Shown in pieces: positions 1 through 5,856 of a DNA stretch of 12,366 bases (within the stretch, counting starts at the first letter, position 1; each line of letters starts with the position of its first letter). Origin of the DNA: Anaerolineales bacterium UBA3940 (GTDB lineage Bacteria > Chloroflexota > Anaerolineae > Aggregatilineales > UBA3940). The stretch lies in contig DGDY01000026.1 of NCBI GenBank assembly GCA_002385675.1, forward strand, positions 1-12,366, given 5' to 3'. Made by a program: the position numbers and the translations under genes. The notes under the pieces are model-generated. The model had not been told where the DNA came from, did not search any database, and saw only the letters and a program-made list of their open reading frames with translations.

Positions 1-63
1 GACCTGGTCAAGCAGGCGCTTGAGGTGCTCGCCCAGAGCGAAACCACAACCAACGCCGCCTGA
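1..63 (+). CDS. C-terminal end of an unidentified protein (partial)
   Basis: Frame 1 is open from the first base and ends at a TGA at 61-63, giving the tail DLVKQALEVLAQSETTTNAA. The short amphipathic helix followed by a polar Thr/Asn/Ala tail is a normal protein C-terminus. No family can be named from 20 residues. No T-rich hairpin follows it, so its transcript is not visibly terminated before the next gene. It is called coding because of the clean frame and GC-rich third positions, but so short an open stretch could occur by chance. Confidence 0.5.
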   Translation, partial: DLVKQALEVLAQSETTTNAA

Positions 64-209
64 TCTCCGCCAACACGCCCCCGCCGTCAGCATCCATTCC
101 CCTGCCTCCGCCCCGGCCCTACAGTAGTGCCTGCGTGCCGAGGCCGTACACCCCCGCCCGCTGACCGTTTCTAAAGGAGCGCCGGGGGGTTCTCTTATAC
201 ATCTAGTAT

Positions 210-243
210 TCTTATCCAGAATAAGACCTAAACGAGACCTAAA
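210..243. promoter_or_regulatory. Inverted repeat plus 11-base-period direct repeat upstream of the kinase gene
   Basis: TCTTAT (210-215) and ATAAGA (221-226) form a 6-base inverted repeat around CCAGA. It runs directly into two copies of GACCTAAA starting at 225 and 236, spaced 11 bases, about one helical turn. This AT-rich island stands out from the GC-rich surroundings and lies 50-90 bases upstream of a possible -10 box. The arrangement fits a binding site for a dimeric regulator, perhaps the NarL-type regulator encoded downstream. The regulator assignment is a guess; only the repeats are seen. Confidence 0.35.
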
Positions 244-292
244 GAGAATCTATAGAAGCCGCCAGATGTCTGTTCTGGAGTGGGCAATCGTC

Positions 293-298
293 TATACT
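293..298 (+). promoter_or_regulatory. Possible -10 box (TATACT) of the kinase-regulator operon
   Basis: TATACT at 293-298 is one base from the sigma-70 consensus TATAAT. No good TTGACA-like hexamer lies 16-18 bases upstream (the best candidates are around 269-278), so the promoter may depend on an activator at the repeats at 210-243. Transcription would begin near 305, giving a leader of about 100 bases before the GTG at 403. Confidence 0.35.
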
Positions 299-304
299 AA
301 GATC

Positions 305-361
305 AGTACCCTTCCAGGGTACTAGGCCGATGAACGGGCCTGCCGGTCGGCAGCAGCCCGT
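305..361 (+). promoter_or_regulatory. Two consecutive hairpins in the presumed kinase mRNA leader
   Basis: Hairpin one is AGTACCCT (305-312), loop TCC, AGGGTACT (316-323): eight perfect pairs. Hairpin two has outer arms ACGGGC (334-339) and GCCCGT (356-361), inner arms CTGCC (340-344) and GGCAG (349-353), a GGTC loop and a two-base CA bulge: eleven pairs. Neither is followed by a T-run, so they do not look like terminators. They end 41 bases before the GTG start. The first could instead be an operator palindrome at the transcription start. The function is unknown. Confidence 0.4.
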
Positions 362-402
362 CCAGCGGAACAGGTGGGTTGAGCCAGGAAGAAGGCGCAC
401 TC

Positions 403-2235
403 GTGTCATCGTCATCCTCAAACCGGGGAGCGGACCAGGCCAGCTATGCCTCCCATGAGCGTATATGGCAGGCAATCGAGGGCCGCCTTGCCGAAGCCGG
501 GCAGCCCGTGCCCGACGCCATCCGGCGGCTGCTGCAGGACCTGCTCGCCCGGCAGATAGAGCTGGAGCAGGAAAACGAAGAACTGCGGCGCACGCAGACG
601 GAACTTCGGCAGCACGTCGAGGCGCGCATGGCAGAGCTTCAGCTTGCGAACCAGGCCCTGCAGGAGGAGATCGCCGAGCGCCAGCAGGTGGAGGAGTCGC
701 TGCGCCAGAGCGAGCGGCGTTTCCGGCACATCTTCGAGCATGCGGCTATCGGCATGGCGCAGCTTTCCCCGGAGGGGTACTGGCAGCGGGTGAACGACCG
801 CCTGTGCGAGATCACCGGCTACAGCCGCGACGAGATGCTCCAGCTCAACTTCCGCGATATTACGCACCCCGACGACATCGGCGAGGAGGTGGAGCTCCTC
901 CAGCGCGGGTTTGCCGGTGAACTGGACACCTTCTCGCACGAGAAGCGCTATATCCGCAAGGATGGCGAGGTGATATGGGTGCGGGTGACAGTCGCCATCA
1001 TTCGCAATGAAGATGGTGGTCCCCGCCATTTTATTTCCGTCATCGAGGACATTACCGAACGCCGCCTCTTTCAGCAGCGCGAGCAGGAGCAGCGCGAGCT
1101 GGCCGAGGCGCTGCGCCGCACGACAGCCGCGCTCATCCGCCGGCTGGAGCTTGACGACGTGCTGGAGCAGATTATCGTCAGCCTCGACCGCGTCGTGCCG
1201 TACGATGCCGCCGCCATCACGCTGATCGAGGATGACCGCCTGCGCCTAGTGCGCAGCCGCGGCTTTGACCGGTTCGATAACGACATGACCGACACGCTGG
1301 AACTACCCACCGAGCAGCTTGAGCAGCTTAAGGTCGTCACGACGGCAGCCGGCCCGCTGATTATGCACAACGTGAAGGAGCGATCCGACTGGCCCGACCT
1401 GCCCGGCCTGCGCTGGGCGCGCTCATACCTCGGCGCGCCGATCACGCTTGACGAGAACGTGATCGGTTTCCTCCACCTCGTCAGCCTCGAGGAGCGCTTC
1501 TTCAACCGGCAGCATGCCGACCGCCTCCAGGCGTTCGCCGACAGCGTCGCGATTGCTATCCGCAACGCCCAGCTTTACGAGCAGGCGGAGGAACTCGCCG
1601 CGACGAAAGAGCGGGCGCGCATCGCGAACGATCTGCACGATGCCGTCAGCCAGACGCTGTTCTCCGCCAACATGATCGCCGATGCCCTGCCCTATCTGTG
1701 GGAGAAAAAACCTGAGTCCGTGCCGGAGCAGCTTGCAAAGCTGCGCGAGCGCACAGCATCCGCCCTGGCAGAGATGCGCACCCTGCTGCTCGAACTGCGC
1801 CCGCTGGAACTGGAGCACATCGAGCTGAAGCGGGCCATCGCGCAGCTCGTCCAGTCAATCAACGGGCGCATGAAGACGCCCGTCACGCTGGAAGTGAACG
1901 GCGAATGCGCGGGGGAGGCGCTGCCCACCGAGGTGAAGGTCGCCTTCTACCGCATCGCACAGGAAGCGCTGAACAACGTCGCCAAACACGCCTCGACGAA
2001 GTGCGCCGGTGTCAACCTCACCTGCCATGAGAATGGCGCTCGCCTGACCGTGTGGGACGAGGGCGAGGGGTTTGACATGCAGGCTGTTCCGCCGGGGCAC
2101 ATGGGGCTGCGCATTATGAGGGAGCGGGCAGAGGCTGTAGGCGCAGCTTTCTCACTGGCAAGCCAGCCCGGCGCCGGAACGCAGATCACCGTCGAATGGA
2201 GTTCATCGCCAAGAAAGCTGGAATCGAATGGCTGA
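403..2235 (+). CDS. Cytoplasmic PAS-GAF sensor histidine kinase, NarL/NarX type (HisKA_3)
   Basis: This is a two-component sensor kinase of 610 residues that autophosphorylates on histidine and passes the phosphate to the adjacent regulator. From the GTG at 403 the order is: a Glu/Gln-rich coiled coil (about 47-104), a PAS domain (about 105-221), a GAF domain (about 237-394), a HisKA_3 dimerisation helix with NDLHDAVSQTLFS (phospho-acceptor His412), and an HATPase_c domain with N-box EALNNVAKHA (Asn524/525), D-box DEGEGF (Asp552) and GLRIMRERA. No membrane segment is present, so it is soluble and senses an internal cue such as a ligand, redox state or gas bound by PAS or GAF; the ligand cannot be read. 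The GTG is preferred over an in-frame TTG at 379 because AGGAAGAAGG ends 8 bases before it, while the TTG directly abuts its only purine-rich stretch. The stop overlaps the next gene by 8 bases, indicating coupled translation. Confidence 0.93.
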   Translation: MSSSSSNRGADQASYASHERIWQAIEGRLAEAGQPVPDAIRRLLQDLLARQIELEQENEELRRTQTELRQHVEARMAELQLANQALQEEIAERQQVEESLRQSERRFRHIFEHAAIGMAQLSPEGYWQRVNDRLCEITGYSRDEMLQLNFRDITHPDDIGEEVELLQRGFAGELDTFSHEKRYIRKDGEVIWVRVTVAIIRNEDGGPRHFISVIEDITERRLFQQREQEQRELAEALRRTTAALIRRLELDDVLEQIIVSLDRVVPYDAAAITLIEDDRLRLVRSRGFDRFDNDMTDTLELPTEQLEQLKVVTTAAGPLIMHNVKERSDWPDLPGLRWARSYLGAPITLDENVIGFLHLVSLEERFFNRQHADRLQAFADSVAIAIRNAQLYEQAEELAATKERARIANDLHDAVSQTLFSANMIADALPYLWEKKPESVPEQLAKLRERTASALAEMRTLLLELRPLELEHIELKRAIAQLVQSINGRMKTPVTLEVNGECAGEALPTEVKVAFYRIAQEALNNVAKHASTKCAGVNLTCHENGARLTVWDEGEGFDMQAVPPGHMGLRIMRERAEAVGAAFSLASQPGAGTQITVEWSSSPRKLESNG

Positions 2236-2881
2236 GCAAAAACGCATCCGGGTTATGATCGCAGACGACCATCGCCTTGTTCTGGATGGGCTTGAGACGT
2301 TTCTCAGCGTGCACTCGGACATCGAGCTGGTCGGCAAGGCGACAGGCGGCAGGGAAGCGGTGCAGATGTGCAGCGAACTGCGCCCTGACGTGGTCCTGAT
2401 GGACCTTGAGATGCCGGATATGGACGGTGTGACGGCGATGCGCCAGATTCTCACTGCCCATCCCGACATACAGATCATTGCGCTGACCAGCTTCGGGGAC
2501 AAGCACCGCGTGCAGGCTGCCCTTGAGGCGGGCGCATCCGGTTACCTGCTCAAAGACGTGTCGGGCGATGAGCTGGCAGAGGCGCTGCGGCAGGCGGCTG
2601 CCGGGCAGTTGGCCTTCGCACCGGGCGTCACACAGAAGCTGATCGAACTGGTGCGCGAGCCAGCCCGGCCCACCCGCTTCGACCTCACCTGGCGCGAGCG
2701 CGAAGTGCTGAAACTGCTTGTGCAGGGCATGAACAACCACGAGATCGCCGGCGCGCTCGACATCAAGACCTCGACGGTCAAGACGCACATCCAGAACCTG
2801 TTTGCCAAGCTCGGTGTGTCGAACCGCGTCGAGGCGGCGACACTCGCACTCAAATACAACCTTGTTGATGATGCGGACTAG
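2228..2881 (+). CDS. NarL/LuxR-family DNA-binding response regulator
   Basis: This is a 217-residue transcription factor switched by phosphorylation. The N-terminal receiver domain has the acidic pair Asp13/Asp14, phospho-acceptor Asp59 in LMDLEMPDMDG, switch residue Thr87 in IALTS, and Lys109 in YLLKD. The C-terminal LuxR helix-turn-helix starts near residue 154 (LTWREREVLKLLVQG) and holds the recognition segment EIAGALDIKTSTVKTHIQNL. Length and architecture are normal for the family. The ATG lies inside the end of the kinase gene (ATGGCTGA shared), so the kinase is almost certainly its partner. Targets are unknown. Autoregulation through the repeats upstream of the kinase gene is possible but unproven. 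Confidence 0.95.
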   Translation: MAEQKRIRVMIADDHRLVLDGLETFLSVHSDIELVGKATGGREAVQMCSELRPDVVLMDLEMPDMDGVTAMRQILTAHPDIQIIALTSFGDKHRVQAALEAGASGYLLKDVSGDELAEALRQAAAGQLAFAPGVTQKLIELVREPARPTRFDLTWREREVLKLLVQGMNNHEIAGALDIKTSTVKTHIQNLFAKLGVSNRVEAATLALKYNLVDDAD

Positions 2882-3436
2882 CCCGTTTGACGGACCTTGC
2901 TCTCGCCCTATTTGGTTAAGCCACTTTACTCCCCCGAAAGCCAGATGCTCCGGCGAGCATTCTGCCCCACAATAAGGGATACTTCCCTGTGTGGGGCCGG
3001 GAGGTGTTTTGCGGTAACCGCGAATAATAGGGCAGGCCACCGAGTTTATGGCGCCCCTGTCGTCGCGGGCATTGTCGCAACCAACCAGTGACCCTGTCAT
3101 GCCACTGTCCGGTGCTCGCCAGCTTCCGAGCACACGGTCGGCCTGTCGCTCATGGCCCTGCTCATCTCCGGCAGCCCATGCAGGAAAGCAAAAGGATACC
3201 AAGACCAACCCCGGCTGATGATGCCGGGGCTACCTCTGTGAATCATCATCGTGCCAGCCCTAGCAGGCACGATCTTCTCGTCAGCTTGCTCTGGCTGCAT
3301 CGCCACGCAGCCGGGAAATAGGTACAAAAGGAGGATCCAGCCATCGTCGTCATTCGTATATTCTGATATATGCTGATGGATGGGCTGTCTAGTTGTGTCG
3401 TAACGGTTGAAGTTGAAAGGGACGAGTGTCACCAAA
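2882..3436 (+). other. Hairpin-rich non-coding stretch (possible structured RNA or long leader)
   Basis: These 555 bases hold no convincing gene but many perfect inverted repeats: ATGCTC/GAGCAT (2945-2960); GCCCCACA/TGTGGGGC with inner AGGGA/TCCCT (2964-2997); GTGCTCG/CGAGCAC (3112-3133); CCCCGGC/GCCGGGG (3209-3229); ATCGTGCC/GGCACGAT (3248-3273); and CTGGCTGC/GCAGCCGG, one G-T pair (3291-3314). None is followed by a T-run, so the stretch does not read as stacked intrinsic terminators. It could be a small RNA, the 3' tail of the regulator mRNA, or a long leader for the receiver gene at 3437. It matches no riboswitch class recognised by eye. The hairpins are seen; any function is inference. 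Confidence 0.45.
3326..3334 (+). promoter_or_regulatory. Strong Shine-Dalgarno-like sequence without a normal start codon
   Basis: AAAAGGAGG at 3326-3334 is close to a perfect complement of the 16S rRNA 3' end. The next 30 bases contain no ATG, GTG or TTG start. Only the rare starts ATC (3342, good spacing) and ATT (3352) occur, in a frame that closes at a TGA at 3363. It sits 12 bases after the last hairpin of the preceding stretch. It may be a ribosome standby site, the remnant of a lost small gene, or chance. Confidence 0.3.
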
Positions 3437-3811
3437 ATGACCAGGGTCGTTCTGGTAGATGATAATGAGTCGATTCTCAACGCCTTACGCGAGTACCTGA
3501 CCCTGCACCAGGGAATCGAGGTCGCAGGAACCACCAACTCCGCCCGAAACGCCATCGACCTCATCGAGTACTTACAGCCCGACCTCGTGATCACCGACCT
3601 CAACATGCCGGAGATCAGCGGGCTGGAGCTTACCCGCCAGCTGCGCCAACTACACCCCCACCTGTCGATCATCGTGCTCACCGGCACAGAAACGCCGCAG
3701 CACCGCAAACAGGCACTCGACGCCGGTGCGGACGCGTTCCTCGGCAAGATGAGCGCGCTGACCAGCCTGGTAACGACCATCCAGGAGCTGGGCGCGCCCC
3801 AACTGCACTGA
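3437..3811 (+). CDS. Single-domain response regulator (receiver only)
   Basis: This 124-residue protein consists of one CheY-like receiver domain and nothing else. The ATG at 3437 gives MTRVVLVDDNES with acidic pair Asp8/Asp9. Asp54 in ITDLNMPEISG is the phospho-acceptor, Thr82 in VLTGTE is the switch residue, and Lys104 lies in FLGKM. The reading frame extends upstream to TTG codons at 3407 and 3413, but these lack a ribosome site and would add residues before the first strand of the fold. A modest AAGGGA/GAG purine stretch precedes the ATG. With no output domain it should act by protein contact, as a phosphate sink or relay, or by binding another enzyme. The nearby kinase is a possible phosphate donor, but the 555-base gap argues for separate transcription. 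Confidence 0.9.
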   Translation: MTRVVLVDDNESILNALREYLTLHQGIEVAGTTNSARNAIDLIEYLQPDLVITDLNMPEISGLELTRQLRQLHPHLSIIVLTGTETPQHRKQALDAGADAFLGKMSALTSLVTTIQELGAPQLH

Positions 3812-3948
3812 TCGACGCACCATCACGCTGTTCCCAGGCAGGAGTTTAGGAAACATTTAGCCCGTAGCTAGAACTTTTTTAGTCGATGTGTGTTAGCTTC
3901 TCTTCTGCTGCACATATCTGTTCCGGTAAAGAAAGCGTGAAAGAGGAC

Positions 3949-4428
3949 ATGGTACAGGAAATCATTTATCTCACCCAGGAAGGCTACCAGAAGTTCCATG
4001 AGGAACTGAACTACCTGCGCACCGTGCGCCGCGAGGAAGTCGCGGCGAGGCTGCGCGTTGCACGCGAGGACGGCGTTTACGGCGAGAACTTCGCCTATGA
4101 GAGCGCCGTCGACGAGCAGGCGTTTGTCGAGGGGCGCATCCAGCAGCTTGAACTGCTGCTGGGCCGGGCCCGCATCATCAACGGGAACGGGCACAACGGC
4201 GCCACTGACTGTGTGGGGCTGAACAGCATCGTCACCGTGCAGGAGGAAGGCTCCGAGCCGGAGCGGTTCCATATCGTCGGCTCGGCAGAAGCCGACCCGA
4301 GCCTCGGCAAAATCAGCGACGAGTCGCCGCTGGGGCGCAGCCTGCTCGGCAAGCGCGTCGGGGAATCGGTAACCGTCAAAGCGCCGGCAGGCAGCTTCGT
4401 CTACCGCATCGTGGCTATCGAGTTCTAA
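3949..4428 (+). CDS. greA: Transcript cleavage/elongation factor, GreA family (diverged acidic tip)
   Basis: GreA-type factors enter the secondary channel of RNA polymerase and stimulate cleavage of backtracked RNA. The 159-residue product has the GreA start IIYLTQEGYQKFHEELNYL, an N-terminal coiled-coil hairpin (about 10-75) and a C-terminal FKBP-like domain ending KISDESPLGRSLLGKRVGES and KAPAGSFVYRIVAIEF. In E. coli GreA the hairpin tip is GDLKENAEY with catalytic Asp41 and Glu44; here it reads GVYGENFAY, so the Asp position is Val43 while Glu46 is kept, with an Asp two residues earlier (Asp41). Cleavage activity may therefore be altered. The ATG at 3949 gives the usual family length, although its AGAGGA is only one base away. 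An in-frame GTG at 3937 is a fair alternative, and the ATG at 3886 would add a non-homologous leader. An intrinsic terminator follows. Confidence 0.9.
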   Translation: MVQEIIYLTQEGYQKFHEELNYLRTVRREEVAARLRVAREDGVYGENFAYESAVDEQAFVEGRIQQLELLLGRARIINGNGHNGATDCVGLNSIVTVQEEGSEPERFHIVGSAEADPSLGKISDESPLGRSLLGKRVGESVTVKAPAGSFVYRIVAIEF

Positions 4429-4457
4429 GCGAAGCCGGTACAACCGTACCAGATAGG

Positions 4458-4489
4458 GCGAGAGGCCGTAATATGGCCTCTCGCTTTTT
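4458..4489 (+). terminator. Rho-independent terminator of the greA-like gene
   Basis: A perfect 10-base stem GCGAGAGGCC (4458-4467) / GGCCTCTCGC (4475-4484) with a 7-base loop is followed directly by TTTTT (4485-4489). It lies 30 bases after the stop codon on the same strand. It is one-directional, since no A-run precedes the stem. Confidence 0.93.
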
Positions 4490-4495
4490 GATCGT

Positions 4496-4537
4496 ATGTT
4501 CCGAACATTTGTGTTATCATAAGTTGTGCGTTAAGAT
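4496..4537 (+). promoter_or_regulatory. Promoter with abutting 13-base palindrome upstream of the nuclease-like gene
   Basis: TTGTGT (4509-4514) and TAAGAT (4532-4537) are separated by 17 bases, the ideal sigma-70 spacing, each two mismatches or fewer from consensus. ATGTTC-C-GAACAT (4496-4508), a perfect inverted repeat, touches the -35 box. The overlapping CGAACATTTGTGTT (4502-4515) has one perfect half and one degenerate half of the Gram-positive LexA (SOS) box. The region lies just after the greA-like terminator, so the next gene needs its own promoter, which supports the call. Transcription would start near 4545. LexA control is speculative. Confidence 0.42.
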
Positions 4538-4615
4538 CGTATTGGAATTGTGTAATGGTCGCCATGCAGAGCGCGGTCGGGCAGACGGCCCGCACCAGCG
4601 CACTGGGCCAATATC

Positions 4616-5098
4616 ATGGCCGTTTACTCCTTTAACCGTCAAAACGCACACGGGCGGCTCGGAGAGGACTTTCTTGACGCATTCTTCGAGCAGCGTGGCA
4701 ACTACGTCCAGCCTGCCACCCGCTGGCAGCAGAAGCAGGGCATCGACCGGATCTTCGCGCGGGAGAGCAAGCTGGCACGTGTCGAGTACAAAACCGACTT
4801 CATCGCGCACCGCTCGGAGCGGGTCTTTATCGAGACTGTGAGGCTCGATCAAGACGAGAAATCCGGGTGGGCCTACACCAGCCAGGCCGATCTACTCGTC
4901 TACTTCATCCCCGGCGCGCGCGTGATCTACGTGATGCCCCTGGAAACGCTGCGGGAGCAGCTCCCACGGTGGTCGGCGTTGTACCCCTCCCGCCCGGTGC
5001 ACAATGAGACCTACACCACGCGCGGCGTGCTCGTACCTCTCGCCGAGTTCGAGCGGTTTGCCACGCAGATCTTCCGCCTTCACACCAATTCCTCTTGA
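4616..5098 (+). CDS. Uncharacterised protein with PD-(D/E)XK nuclease motif pattern
   Basis: This 160-residue protein is not recognised as a named family. The motif order matches the PD-(D/E)XK nuclease fold, including Holliday-junction-resolvase-like enzymes: Glu17 in GRLGEDFLDAFF, Asp44 in QGIDRIF, and Glu57-x-Lys59 in ARVEYKTD, followed by a hydrophobic strand (DLLVYFIP) and a further strand (RVIYVMP). If functional it would cleave DNA with a metal ion. No signal peptide or membrane segment is present. The ATG at 4616 is the first in-frame start and lacks a clear ribosome site. The gene is separated from the greA-like gene by a terminator and appears to be transcribed alone. Its last 19 bases overlap the PPTase gene on the other strand. 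No methyltransferase or partner gene is adjacent, so a restriction-modification role is not supported. Confidence 0.8.
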   Translation: MAVYSFNRQNAHGRLGEDFLDAFFEQRGNYVQPATRWQQKQGIDRIFARESKLARVEYKTDFIAHRSERVFIETVRLDQDEKSGWAYTSQADLLVYFIPGARVIYVMPLETLREQLPRWSALYPSRPVHNETYTTRGVLVPLAEFERFATQIFRLHTNSS

Positions 5099-5856
5099 TC
5101 CGCCAGAAGCTGCGCCGGAGCGTTGAAACAGCGGAGGCGCCAGCCCTGCCCTTCCGCGGCGACGGCTGCCGCGTACCCTTCGCCGGGTTCCAGCGCGGCT
5201 AGCTGCCATCGCGCCGCGTCAGGCGGGTCGGCCCGCGTGGCGAGCAGACATGCGGGCTCGCCGGGGGCGAGCGTCACGTCGAACTCGTGCAGCGGCATCG
5301 AAAGCCCCTCCCCGCGCGCCTTGATGTATGACTCCTTGCGCGTCCAGCAGTTGAAGAAGCCCTGCACCCGGTCGCGCTCTGGCAGCGAGCGCAGCACGCT
5401 CACTTCCCGCGCCGAGAAGAACTGCTCCGCCACGCGCATATCGGCCAGGTCGGTACGCATCCACTCCACGTCCACGCCGACCGCGCGCCCCCGCGCCACA
5501 GCGATCAGCGCCAGCCGGTGCGAGTGCGACAGGTTGAAGGTCAGCGCACCGCTCTCCAGCCCATCAAGCGAGGGCTTGCCGTGCGCGCCGGTTCGGAAGC
5601 GCAGCGCAGCGCCATCCACACGCAGGTAACGACCGAGGATCAGCCGCAACGCGCCGTGCGCGGCGATGTAGCCCAGACGGTCACGCTCGTGGTGGAAGCG
5701 GGCCGCCCGCTCGCGCTCGTCGTCGGAAAGCAGCCGCAGCAGCCGCCGCACGGCATCACCCGGCAGGTCGAGCGGGGCGCGCCACACATGCACCTCGTCG
5801 GCGGGGAGGTCGGGCACGGCGGGCGGGTCGGCCCAGGCAGGCGAGGCGGGCAGCAT
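5080..5856 (-). CDS. 4'-phosphopantetheinyl transferase, Sfp type
   Basis: The enzyme moves the phosphopantetheine arm of coenzyme A onto the conserved serine of carrier domains, switching NRPS modules from apo to holo form. The 258-residue product has the Sfp-type signatures: HGKPSL (92-97), FNLSHS (107-112), GVDVE with metal ligands Asp129 and Glu131, FFSAREV (146-152), and WTRKESYIKARGEGL with Glu175 and Lys179. The length fits the two-lobed Sfp class rather than the roughly 120-residue AcpS class. Its start overlaps the stop of the thioesterase gene by one base (TGATG), so the two are translationally coupled. It is the last gene of the NRPS operon. Its target is presumably the PCP of the NRPS at 8264-12223 and any upstream modules. 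It ends tail-to-tail within the nuclease-like gene. Confidence 0.95.
   Translation of the reverse strand: MLPASPAWADPPAVPDLPADEVHVWRAPLDLPGDAVRRLLRLLSDDERERAARFHHERDRLGYIAAHGALRLILGRYLRVDGAALRFRTGAHGKPSLDGLESGALTFNLSHSHRLALIAVARGRAVGVDVEWMRTDLADMRVAEQFFSAREVSVLRSLPERDRVQGFFNCWTRKESYIKARGEGLSMPLHEFDVTLAPGEPACLLATRADPPDAARWQLAALEPGEGYAAAVAAEGQGWRLRCFNAPAQLLADQEELV

Noticed and set aside
2964..2997. Strong hairpin after the response regulator as an intrinsic terminator
   Set aside because: It is followed by a G-rich stretch, not a T-run, so it does not meet the intrinsic terminator pattern; it is kept only as part of the hairpin stretch.
3101..3107. GCCACTG, resembling the conserved box of cobalamin riboswitches
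   Set aside because: The other conserved parts of the B12 riboswitch core are not found at suitable distances, and the downstream gene is a receiver protein.
2186..3208. Minus-strand frame of 340 codons across the response regulator and the hairpin-rich gap
   Set aside because: The part over the regulator is its mirror image; no recognisable domain is seen and no ribosome site supports it.
2897..3321. Two small plus-strand frames (2897-3091, 3088-3321) in the hairpin-rich stretch
   Set aside because: No ribosome site, no family resemblance, and the sequence is dominated by inverted repeats.
3886..3948. N-terminal extension of the greA-like gene from an ATG at 3886
   Set aside because: It would add 21 residues (MCVSFSSAAHICS...) not found in GreA proteins, with no ribosome site; the start at 3949 gives the usual family length.
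4564..4566. ATG upstream of the nuclease-like gene as an alternative start
   Set aside because: It is not in the frame of the 4616-5098 coding region.
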